Shown here: positions 25,912 through 36,800 of the stretch, one piece after another
Position numbering within the stretch: the stretch's first letter is position 1
How the letters are laid out: each line of letters starts with the position of its first letter
Assembly: GCF_945859705.1 (NCBI RefSeq)
Contig: NC_079137.1
Span: 36,577,554 to 36,641,553 of the forward strand
Origin: Episyrphus balteatus
Lineage: Eukaryota > Arthropoda > Insecta > Diptera > Syrphidae
DNA: 64,000 nt
Direction of reading: 5' to 3'
Notes under the pieces: model-generated
What the model was told of the DNA's origin: nothing
Databases searched by the model: none
The model's input: the letters and a program-made list of their open reading frames with translations, nothing else
Program-made: the position numbers and the translations under genes

Positions 25912-26145
25912 TTAAGAATTTTAACGCGAGATTTTTTCGATATTGTGAGGTTCACAGATTTAACCCGCGACTCATTTTTATACCTAGACGTTTCATGCGA
26001 GACGTTATACGATTTACATAATAGTAAAAGAATAAGAAATATCGAAAAGATGAAAAAACAAATTGGCCTTGTCAGTCGCGGGTAAAATCAGTGCGACTCA
26101 CAATATCGAAAAAAGTCTCGCGTTAAGTATTTAGTGTAAAAGAGA
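25912..26145. mobile_element. Inverted-repeat element (MITE-like)
   Basis: AACGCGAGATTTTTTCGATA and its partner TATCGAAAAAAGTCTCGCGTT, plus CACAGATTTAACCCGCGACT against CGCGGGTAAAATCAGTG, form two nested inverted pairs. It is the third small element in 700 bp. Confidence 0.65.
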
Positions 26146-27027
26146 ATATAATAATGTTAGGTCTGTTTAGGTACTAAACAAACAACAAATTTCAGCCCAC
26201 AGTAAAAGCAGAATATCTACTCAAACAGAAAATCTACCTCCAAAAGACAGCGGGTAATGATAAATATCCTGAGAAAAATTGTTTCATGTGTAGACGGGGT
26301 GTAATGCAAAAACCCGCGTTTTATTTGATCACATTGAATGCGTTGCTTTGCGTTGCATTTATGTTCGCTATATCAGTGTTACCTCTGTTAAGAAAAAAGT
26401 GTTAAAATCAAACAGAAACTTAACATTCGTGGAAATAATGAATTATTGAATCCAAGTAATTGTTCATGTAACAAAATGTTGCTAAGTAAACGGTATTTAA
26501 AAAAAAAAAACAAATCATTTCGATAAAACATGTTCGTAAGTATAATGTTTGTTCGAAGTCCACTTTAAATTATAGATATAACTACATTGGCCACTTTTTG
26601 CAAAAGTGCAAAAGTAAAAATATTTTTCTCTTACTAGCTATACCCATCGTTTTTTCGCGGGCAAAAAGTGCATAAATTGCTTTAAAACTTAAAATGATAG
26701 GTTTTCAACACATTTTTTTAAGTTTTAATAAGTTTCATTAATATAAATATACACATATTAATTCCAAAGGTATATTTTAAGAAAAGTTTCATTACATTTT
26801 AAAAAATTCTACACGGCAACACTTTTTTTCAAACTCATCGCATCAATTCTATAGCACATGCGCAGTAAGTGTGTTTCTCAAACTCATCGCATCAATTCTA
26901 TAGCACATGCGCAGTAAGTGTGTGTCAAACGAAAACGGTAAAATTATTGCGTTGAGTTTTTAGTCTGGCTGGCTGTGGGTAAAGTAAAGAAGCAAAAGCA
27001 AATCACTTCATTTTGATTGTTGAGAAA

Positions 27028-27061
27028 ATGATTCTTTTCATTGCTGCTGTATATAAAGGTG
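27028..27061 (+). other. Alternative first coding exon, copy 1
   Basis: ATG ATT CTT TTC ATT GCT GCT GTA TAT AAA GGT G followed by donor GTAAGTAC. It encodes MILFIAAVYKG and ends in phase 1. This is exactly the phase needed to join exon 2 at 28,106, where the split codon becomes Val. It is inferred from the sequence only. Confidence 0.5.
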
Positions 27062-27290
27062 GTAAGTACTTTTTTTTTATTTAAAGTTTGCATAGTTATT
27101 ATTTGTGTTTTTATGATCAATATAAGCATAATTATTGCCTAAAAACATAATTTTCTTATGATTACAGTCAAAGATCAATTTAAAATGGAAGTCCACTTTA
27201 AATTAAATATACCAATATTAATTCCAATGGCTGGATGTGGGATAAATTAAGGAAGCAAATTCAAATCACTTCGTGTTGGATTGTTGAGAA

Positions 27291-27312
27291 AATGGATCTT
27301 TTGTGCATTGGT
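27291..27312 (+). other. Alternative first coding exon, copy 2
   Basis: ATG GAT CTT TTG TGC ATT GGT G followed by donor GTGAGTACC. It encodes MDLLCIG and also ends in phase 1, so it could splice to the same exon 2. The start and donor are in the same positions of the repeat as in copies 1 and 3. Confidence 0.5.
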
Positions 27313-27389
27313 GGTGAGTACCTATTTGTTTATTTAAAGTTTGCATAGTTATTATTTGCGTTTTTATGATCAATATAAGCATAATTATT

Positions 27390-27537
27390 GGCTCTTATGC
27401 AAAAAGAATTAGCTAAAGCTCAATCTCATTTTTCAGTACATTTTCTAGAGATCTATCTCAAAAAATGAGATATATCTCAAGAAAATGTACTGAAAAGTGA
27501 GACATAAGCTTTAGCTCATTTTTATTGCATACGAGCC
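27390..27537. mobile_element. 148-bp MITE with proven 3-bp ATT duplication
   Basis: The ends GGCTCTTATGCAAAAAG and TATTGCATACGAGCC are inverted, and the inner AGTACATTTTCT and AGAAAATGTACT pair perfectly. The site reads AATT-ATT-[element]-ATT-GTCTAAAAAC. The same place in the other two block copies is unfilled (AATTATTGCCTAAAAAC near 27,131 and AATTATTGTCTAAAAAC near 28,065). Insertion therefore duplicated ATT and came after the block duplication. Confidence 0.9.
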
Positions 27538-27898
27538 ATTGTCTAAAAACATAATTTTCGTATGATTATAGTCAATGATCAATTTAAAATCGAAGTCCAC
27601 TTTAAATTAAATATATATTAATTCCAAAGGATTATTTTAAGAAAAGTTTCATTACATTTTAAAAATTTCTACACGGCAACACTTTTTTTCAAACTCATCG
27701 CATCAATTCTATAGCACATGCGCAGTAAGTGTGTTTCTCAAACTCATCGCATCAATTCTATAGCACATGCGCAGTAAGTGTGTTTCAAACGAAAACGGTA
27801 AAATTGTTGCGTTGAATTTTTAGTCTGGCTGGTTGTGGGTAAAGTAAAGAAGCAAAAGCAAATCACTTCGTGTTGGATACATTTTGATTGTTGAGAAA

Positions 27899-30800
27899 AT
27901 GATTATTTTCATTACGGCTGTATATAAAGGGTTATCATCATTAATAAAAGTCCAAGGACAATCTAGTTTATTAACATATTTAGAGTTGACCAAAGCTGGT
28001 GAGTACCTATTCGTTTATTTAAAGTTTGCATAGTTATTATTTGTGTTTTTATGATCAATATAAGCATAATTATTGTCTAAAAACATAATTTTCGTATGAT
28101 TATAGTCAAAGATCAATTTAAAATCATCGGAAATATTAAATTTTACGATGCAAAAGCTCACGTTTTTATTTGTGATGAGGACGTAGTTGAGTATGCAATC
28201 CAGTTTAAATCTTCTCCAGGCTGGACCTTAGGAGTGCTAGACGATGACGTTCTTGAAATTCCAGGTAAACATTTAGCCAGTTCAGGATTGAGAGCGGAAA
28301 AAGAATTTCCCCTGAAAAAGTGAATGCAAATTTTTTTCTGCTCAGGTATTGATATAAATATTTCTGAGCGCTCTGAGATCCAAACATAAATTTGTGCCAC
28401 GCCAACATTTTATGTGAAATTAGTATTTTTTAAAGTGGCCCATACACATCACATTTGTGCGCGCACCGTTCTCATGAAAAAAAAAATTAATTTTATTACC
28501 TCCGGTGAGCGCATTTGTGTGCTGTGTAGCGGCCACTTAAATCTTAGCAACCCATTTAAATCAGTTTTTATTATGAATTAAAATCAATTTCATTTTTTCA
28601 AATGATCAGGTTCCCAAGGAAGTTCCCTATCAATACGTGACAGTGATACTACTGTAGCAAATTCATCTTCTATAAGTGACATTAGTGTAACACCATCGCC
28701 ATCTCTTTCAATAGAAATTGTAGAGTATGTAGATGAGTCAGAACAGACTCTTAAGGAACCCGACATCGAGAATATACAAATTATTCCTGAAAATATAACA
28801 TCCTCCAGCAACAATACAATTCCTCAAGAAGAAACATTCTTCAGAAATAATACTTCACGAGTAAGTGGCGTGCAAGAATACGTTATAACTAAAATCAATG
28901 CTCAGGTAAAAACATTGAAATAATTAACTGAATTTTTCATTTTACAAAATATATAGGGGCCCTTCTATGTATCTGTTCTACTTTCGGATCTGTTAAGAAG
29001 CTACTTTTGATTTAACTTTTTATCCGAACTACATAATTTATCTGAATCTTGCGAATAGATAACATTAAAAAAATTTACATAACTAAATTTATTCAATTTT
29101 CGTTTTCTACAGAATCACAGAGATACCATTTTACAAATTTGAACACTTTTTATAGAATCGAATTACATAGTTGGGCCCCCGGACATAAATACTTTAAAAA
29201 TATTCCTTTTTATTAAAATACATTCCAATCTCACTACTTAAATTCTTTAAAATTATACTTTTTATTAAAATACATCCCGCCATACGTTTTTTACAGAATT
29301 AAAATTCTGCTCAGTAATAAATTCAATTCAGTCTGTCTAATTTTGTATTAAAATACATCCCAAATACAAGTCAAAATTTAAATTTAATTATACTTTACAT
29401 ATCGTCGGTTGACAACCAAAACTCATTATCTGCAATGCAATTTGTATGCAGTTAATGAGTTTTGGTTGTCAACCAACGATATATTCTTCTGCATTTGTCT
29501 TTACCTTTTTGCTCTCTTATTTTTGTGACTAAAACAGTACCTAATATCAATTTGACTTAGGTGCATTTAACATACATATAATAAATAATAACCCAATCAA
29601 AAAAATTAGGGAGCAGAAAGGAAGCGACAAATGCAGAAGTAATAAATTTAATTCAGTCTGTCATACTTTTTATAAAAATGCATCCCGAATACAAGCCATG
29701 CTTTCTTCAAATAGACAGACTGAATTAAATTTATTTCTAAGTACAATTTTAACTCAGTAAAAAATTTAATTCAGTCTGTCATACTTTTTATAAAAATGCA
29801 TCCCGAATACAAGCCAAGCTTTCTTCAAATAGACAGACTGAATTAAATTTATTTCTAAGTACAATTTTAACTCAGTAAAAAATTTAATTCAGTCTGTCAT
29901 ACTTTTTATAAAAATGCATCCCGAATACAAGCCAAGCTTTCTTCAAATAGACAGACTGAATTAAATTTATTTCTAAGTACAATTTTAACTCAGTAAAAAA
30001 TTTAATTCAGTCTGTCATACTTTTTATAAAAATGCATCCCGAATACAAGTCATGCTTTCTTCAAAATTTAATTTTAACTATATATATCTATATATAATAG
30101 TACATGAAGACATCTGTTTACCATATAAATTCTGCTTATTTGAAAATTTTTAAGACTTTGGATGTAGAATCCATAAAAAACTTAATTTTTTTCCAAACAT
30201 TCAATTAACCATTTTGGCAATGCTAATTTCATCCAGCTAAAGGTCATGGAGGCCAAATATTCTTTTTTTTTTTAATTGAAATACCTATCTTATCTAGTTT
30301 CAGATTGTTTTTTATATTTTATTATCATATAAGCTAATCGAATGAAAATAATTTATCAACAATCGTTTTCAATTAAATTTTTTCTCAGTCTCAGTAAAAA
30401 AAACTTTGTATCCAGTATAACACTTCGATCTAAAAATTTTTAAAGCCTTTATTAGGGAATAAAAAGTGATATCGTCGCTATGCTGCCAAAACGCACTAAG
30501 TCAAAAAACATAGATTTGAGTAAATCGATTTTTAAGATTATTTCTCTTGTGAAAATTCAATGTTAACTGTTATTTGTCAGATAATCACTTTAAACACAAA
30601 CTCAACATTTTGACATTAGTTTCCAAAAACTTTTTTGGTTTTTGAATAACAAAAATGATAATTATGTGAACAAAAGTAGAAAAAGCCATGACTTAGTGCC
30701 TTTTACCTGTAATGATTTGCAATTATTTGTTTGTAATGAATACTTTTCTGGCATATGAAGTTAAAGGAAACAACATTATAGCAGAAAAGTAAAGACAAAA

Positions 30801-33800
30801 TCTCAATTATACCTAGTTAAATCAGAAATTTTACAACGTAGAAGAATTAAAAACAAGTAACTATTAAAAGAAGGCTTTAAAAACAGGAACAGGGTTTCTC
30901 CCTCTTCGAAAATTCTTAAAAACGTTCAAGTTTCGAAAATTGTGGTCAAATTCATATTAAGTTTGAAGTATTCCCGGTTTATTTTTTTCGTATCGAAAAC
31001 ATTTAATTTGAAGCCAGTTAAGAACGAGAATTCTAATTCATTTTTAAAAGGTTATTAAGATTCATATAGAAAATTCAAGTCGTCTTTACTCGCTGATAAA
31101 CTTACAATTTGTATTAATCTATTTACATTTTACCGCTTTTTTCTTACATTTACCTCACAAGATACTTTGTAAGTCATATTTCAAATTTAAAAATGTTGTT
31201 TTGAAGACAGGAAAAATGCACTAAGTCTCATTAATGCTCTCTCTTGCTATAAACTGGTACTGATTTAATTTTTTTTTTGCGTTACAGGTAAAAAGCACTA
31301 AGTCAACTTAGTGCGTTGTGCCTGTATTAAAGTTATTTTTTCTGACTTCGTGCAAAACCGTTTTGCATTTAAATCTAAAAATCCTTAAAATATGACTTAG
31401 TGCGTTTTGGCAGCATAGCGACGATATTATAATTAAATTGATTCATTATAATTTAAGTAGCGGTTTACATATCTGATAATAGTCGTATGGACTAATGTAT
31501 TTTATATTTTTTTTTTGTATAGTAACTAAAGAAAATTATTCAGAATTGATCCGAGCAACTCTTATGTCGATAATTTTTTTTTAATATTGGTTTTCCAAAA
31601 TAATTCAAGTTTTATGGGTTTAAAAGTGCCGCTCTTGGCATTACAGTTTATTAAAATCATGCTTTATATGGCAAGTTTATTATGATAAGAATGCGAACTC
31701 AAAACTAACAATTACTCGTAAGATAAAAAGTTTTCAATTTGTTTATTTGTAACTTTTATTATATTCATGTAATTAACAGACAATAAGAGCGGAATTCATA
31801 GTCGTCACTCAAGTTGAGAAATATCTTAAGCACTCGCTCAAGCGAATCCTTATTCATAGTCTTCACTGGAGTCGAAATTTTTCTCAAGTGAACCTCTGAG
31901 GAGGCTTTTTTACTTGAGGAAACGCTTAAGTTTTTTTTTCAGTCAATTGACATTAAAACGGAAGTGTCATTGCGAGAGTTTGTTTTTTTTTGTATTTAAC
32001 AATTGAAATTTGTACTTATTTTATAATAAAATATGAAGCGCGAATATTTGTTTGAGTTTATTTATTTCTAAATATTGTTTAATCGCGACAAATCAAACCG
32101 AAGTTGAATTATTACAAAAAATGTTTGTTTTTTATGACAGTTAATTCAAATCAGTCAAATTTTCGAGTTTGAGAAAAAATTTTCCTCAAGACAAGATTTT
32201 TCTTTACTCAAGTGAAAGCCCTATTTTCAATTCCCTTGAGCGACTGCTTGAAATATTTCTCAACTTACTGGAGTTGAGAAAAATCTTAACTTGAGTAACG
32301 ACTATGAATTCCGCTCTAAGTTTTGTTGATTATAAGTTTGTTTGATGAAAAAAAAAATAGATAAGAACAGATCAGAATAGCATAAGTGCGTGAAAACTGT
32401 TAGAACAGAAAAGTGAAAATTCGATTTCAAAAATTATTTTATGAACTAATTTTTCATTCAAATTTAACATCAATTAATATTCTTTTTAGATTGTTGACTG
32501 TTTATTTTCTTTATTTAATTCAAAATCTCTTAAAAAATCACTTTTTATATTAACTATTAACTTAACACACAAATCGGCTGATGCTTGGCACTTCTCATAT
32601 ACTTGCTCTACCTCAAAAAAGGTGCAGAAAACGTTGTATCAAACAAAGTGACAGTTTGTAGAACAGTTTAGGGGGGTTCACATTGACCAACTTACCGGAC
32701 AGACCCGTTGTCATTTGGCCTGATGGCCGAATTATATTTTTCGTTCACACTCATCAGACAATTTTCATCAAAACCCACTTTTCAGCTTATTTTTAATATA
32801 TCTTTACCCTATTCTGCTCTCAAATTAGAGACAATGGATTATCACTGTCTGCCGGACAGACATGTCGTTTAATTGACTAACATGTTCGTCCGACCACCAA
32901 AAAATCAAAATTTTTTGAAAACCATCCGGCAAACCGGACAGGCTGTCGGATGGGTGTTCACACTATCAAAACAGCATCAGATCAGACCAAATGGCGGCTG
33001 GTCTGTCCGGTAAGTTAGTCAATGTGAACCCCCCTTTTGGGTCAAGGTTTTTACTCATGGAACACAAAAACTTATACTTTTCTGATCTTTTCTTTTCGGA
33101 ATAGATTCTTCAATGTTACCTTATTGACATATTGAGTTATTTTTGTTTTTGAAGAGTTGGGTGCTTTCATAATTGCATGGTTGCTTTGTTTACATGCGGT
33201 CATTTGCGATCAGACTAAATGTCAGAAAAACTATTTGCGCATGTTTACTTTGAATTTATGAACACCTTCTGATTTGCGTCATTTGTCAAAATGTTTAAGT
33301 TGCAATTCAGCCTCTTCTCCAAAATTAACAATTATTTAATTCCATCCTTTAATAAAAAAACTTTTTTTAAACATTTCTGTCAATATTTACAAATTTATTA
33401 CATCCAAGAAATTCGCGGCTATTTTTGTTATTTTGACTTGAACTTTGAATTTCCAATTAATATTTTTACCGAATTGAGAAATAAAGAAAATCTGTATCAT
33501 CTTTTACGTGATGTTCCTTCTTTCTTTAAGTTTAAATTCATTGCGCATGAGAATTTTTTCATTTGCACATTTGCGCTGCAAATATTTGCGTTTTACATTT
33601 ATGGACACCTGACATTTGTCATTTGCATTAATGAAAGCTTTGCATTCGTCAGACTTGCGCAACCATGCATTTATGAAAGCGCCCGTTGTTTTTTTAATTG
33701 TCTAGTTCTAATACTTCCAAATCTAGGCTTTGATCAAAAGAAATTGAAATTTTAATACAGAGTTTTTTTTGTAACAACATATATTTTTTAAGCAAATTTA

Positions 33801-36800
33801 ATAGGAGGTTACTTTAATTGTAAACCCGAATCCTACCGGTTTTTGATTTATTGCAGGTTATTTTAAATAGGGACCAGGTAATAACATTGTATCTAATTAT
33901 GGACACATTTTTATTTTCTAGTAGGTACTAGTTTCCAGTGAGAGATGTTATTGAATTTATATAATTTATTCCAAAAAAAAAAGCATTCAAGAGAGTGACG
34001 TTTTTTTCTCTCGTAGATTTTAAAGTTGGGTGCTTAAAAGATAATAATGGATAATGGAGTTGTGCTATTAGAGCAAGAGTAGGCTTTATGTCTTATTTGT
34101 AAACGAATAATTATTATAGCCAAGTCTTACACTAAAATTCTTTTAGTATCTTTTAGAATTGTATTGTTTGAGGTAAATACCAAATGTTGGCATTTAGGTA
34201 CGTCAAATTTTTCATGCAAATTATGAAAATTTTGAGAATTGTTTTAACGTACGTCATGTTTTTTTTTACGTACGTGTATAGGATTAAAAGAAATTTCTGA
34301 TTTTCATGGCGTATAGGGCAAACATTTTGGACAAAAATTTTAATATTTTGAAAACTAAACGAATTTCAGATGTCCAATAACATGTTTATAAAAGATACAT
34401 TTTTACTATAGGGTAGAGTTGCTAGTAGCCGGCCCCTTAAGGGTTTTGTCTCATAAAATAAAGCACAGAAACGTCAAATATTAACATTTTCGAATAATTC
34501 TTGAAATAAAATGTACTTTATTTAATAATTTTTTGGTATGGTTAAAAAAATAGTTAATTATAGTTCCCAAAAATATTTTATTTAAGTTTTTGTATAAAAA
34601 AGTCCGATTCTTCTAAATCCGGCCTTTGTTTCCTATTTTCGGCCATCTAGTGTCCCATTTCCGGCCACTGACTTTATAAGGTCAAGCTTAAATAAATTGA
34701 ATGTTTTTATTTAAATGTTTGTATTTTAAGAATTTAGAAACAGTTTTGATGGTTAATAAGTTACACTCCTTTTCATCAGAATAAGTACACAACTTTTCAA
34801 ATGTTCATTAATGGTTTTTCCCTAAAAGTACGTGACCTAACAATGTTTTATTGTTTTTTTGATAGTTTAAGATGTTAGGAAAAGCAATGACTAAAATTTT
34901 TTCAAAATGGACCATTACCAGTACTGGTAATACCAGTCTGGTATGGTTAAAAATATGCTCTATCCAGACTTCAGATACAAACATTCTGGGGGTAAAAAAA
35001 AATGAATGGTGGTAAAAAAAATGCAAAAAAACACTTCGACGAGTAAATTTTTACATGTGCTACCAGTTTTGGTGCATTAACGACAAGAATAAAATTGAAA
35101 ACTGTTATTTGTAATTTTAGGACAGTAAATAGAATGGTCATTTGTCCCATTCTTCTAAAATGACTGAATTTTTAAAAGACACCATCACTAAATCAAGAAC
35201 AGAACTGTATGCGTTTAAGGTTTTTGAAATCCCCTACCACATGAAAAGATGAGTGGTATTTCTTGTTATTTTTGGACTAACAAACATTTAATTTTGATGT
35301 CCTTCGTGAGATAAACTATCAGTTTAACATTTTGTGAAAAGAGAAACCATTTTGAGACCAACTTCATTGTTAAAAAAGAAGTGTTAATGCATGGAAGAAA
35401 GTAATCTAGTTAAAACGGTTGTTCTGAAAGGTTGCCGGCTACTGGAGACGGCCGGAATTAGGCAACTCTACCCTATATCATAATGAAAAATCAAAAAATG
35501 CCAGCTGTTAGTTCTTTTGCAATAATCTTCCGAATATTAAAATGCGATTTTCCAAAAATGTAAAAAATGGCGTACCTATATGGCACTTCAATACTAGGGC
35601 GACGAAATATTGTTTGAAAGGGCATAAATCGTAAATAACAAATATGAAATTTTCCTATACAACCATCACCGAAAGTTGATTCTTCCTTGGCATTTACCAA
35701 AATGTCTGCTTTATGAATATTTTTTGTGGACCCATCTTGCCACAATATGCACTTAGGGCTAGTTGTACAAAAATATAATCCGTGGTTCAGCAACTTTTAT
35801 CCACTGAAATCGGTGGTAACGTTCCGTTCAAGACAATCTAAGAAATAATATTGGATATTCAAGATTTTTATTACATTAAGAATGTAATATGCAGGCAGTT
35901 GTTTTTATTTTATTAGAAAATTGTTCACCAGATTTTGAACCAAGCCAGATTCCAGCCACTGTTTTTATTTTTCCTTTAAGTTACTTCACTAAATGTCTTT
36001 TTTTTTGGAATACAGGTCCTCAAACAATACAAACACGTAGACTTCATTATCCTGCTTAAACAATTTGAACAGAATGGCGTTTTGAAAAATTCACAGAAAA
36101 TCAAGCTTAGTAAGCTTATAATACAGATTTTACTGAAAGATGACCTAAAATTGGAGTAAGTAAATTTTAAATATGCCAACATGTATGAAGTAAGCTCAGT
36201 AAAAATTTAAAAATTTTGGTTATTAGTGGTTTCATAAACATTAAACAGTATTATTATTTTTAAAGAATTTTTAAATTTCTTGACTGGGCTTTGTCGCATA
36301 AATTAATTGAAAAAAAAAAAAATAATTTATTAACTTTTTTTATCAGGTTAAATCGATATGATTTTTCTTATATCGCTTCTGTTATAAGCGAAGTGTTCAC
36401 TTCAGAGGAAAAAGAAGAATACTATAACCCTGCAATTAATGGTCAAAAGGCATCCGGCAAATTATATGACGCGTTTTCTAACTATAGAAACATCCTATCA
36501 ACCTCCGGTCTTATTTCCAGGAGATCAAAATGCTTAAAAAAAGATTTGAACTCAACAAAAGATTTGAACTCAACAATAGGTAAAAACTATTCTTTTTTAT
36601 ATACATTTATGTGCTAAGTTTCACTTTTATTTACACTATTTAGGGCCATTTGCTGAATCGAAACTTAAATAATTTATGTTGATCATAACCTCTTATTCAC
36701 TACTTTTTCCTCTGCGTAAACTGTCGCATAAGGATTTATGTAGAACTTAAAAGATTAAGTTTCGATTCACCAAACGGGTCTTAGAGGTAGTTTTTTTTAG

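Larger units (their letters stand above)
26555..28130 (+). repeat. Threefold tandem duplication of a promoter/first-exon block
   Basis: Three units begin with GAAGTCCACTTTAAATTA at 26,555, 27,188 and 27,592. Each contains TTGAGAAAATG, a short ORF, a GGTRAGTA donor, the intron phrase TTTATTTAAAGTTTGCATAG, and an acceptor followed by TCAAWGATCAATTTAAAATS. Units 1 and 3 also carry a 49-bp tandem repeat with GCACATGCGCAGTAAGTGTG. Unit 2 lacks this segment and instead holds a 148-bp MITE. Only the third unit runs on into a full exon 2. Confidence 0.85.

Noticed and set aside
33291..33755. 154-codon plus-strand ORF
   Set aside because: It lies mostly within a MITE with recognisable terminal inverted repeats, is Phe/Ile-rich like translated AT-rich DNA, and has no family features.
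35491..35793. 100-codon minus-strand ORF
   Set aside because: Its composition is better than average for junk, but it is isolated, antisense within intron 3 of the 573-aa gene, lacks splice partners, and resembles nothing I know. It could be a decayed transposon fragment, but this is not supportable.
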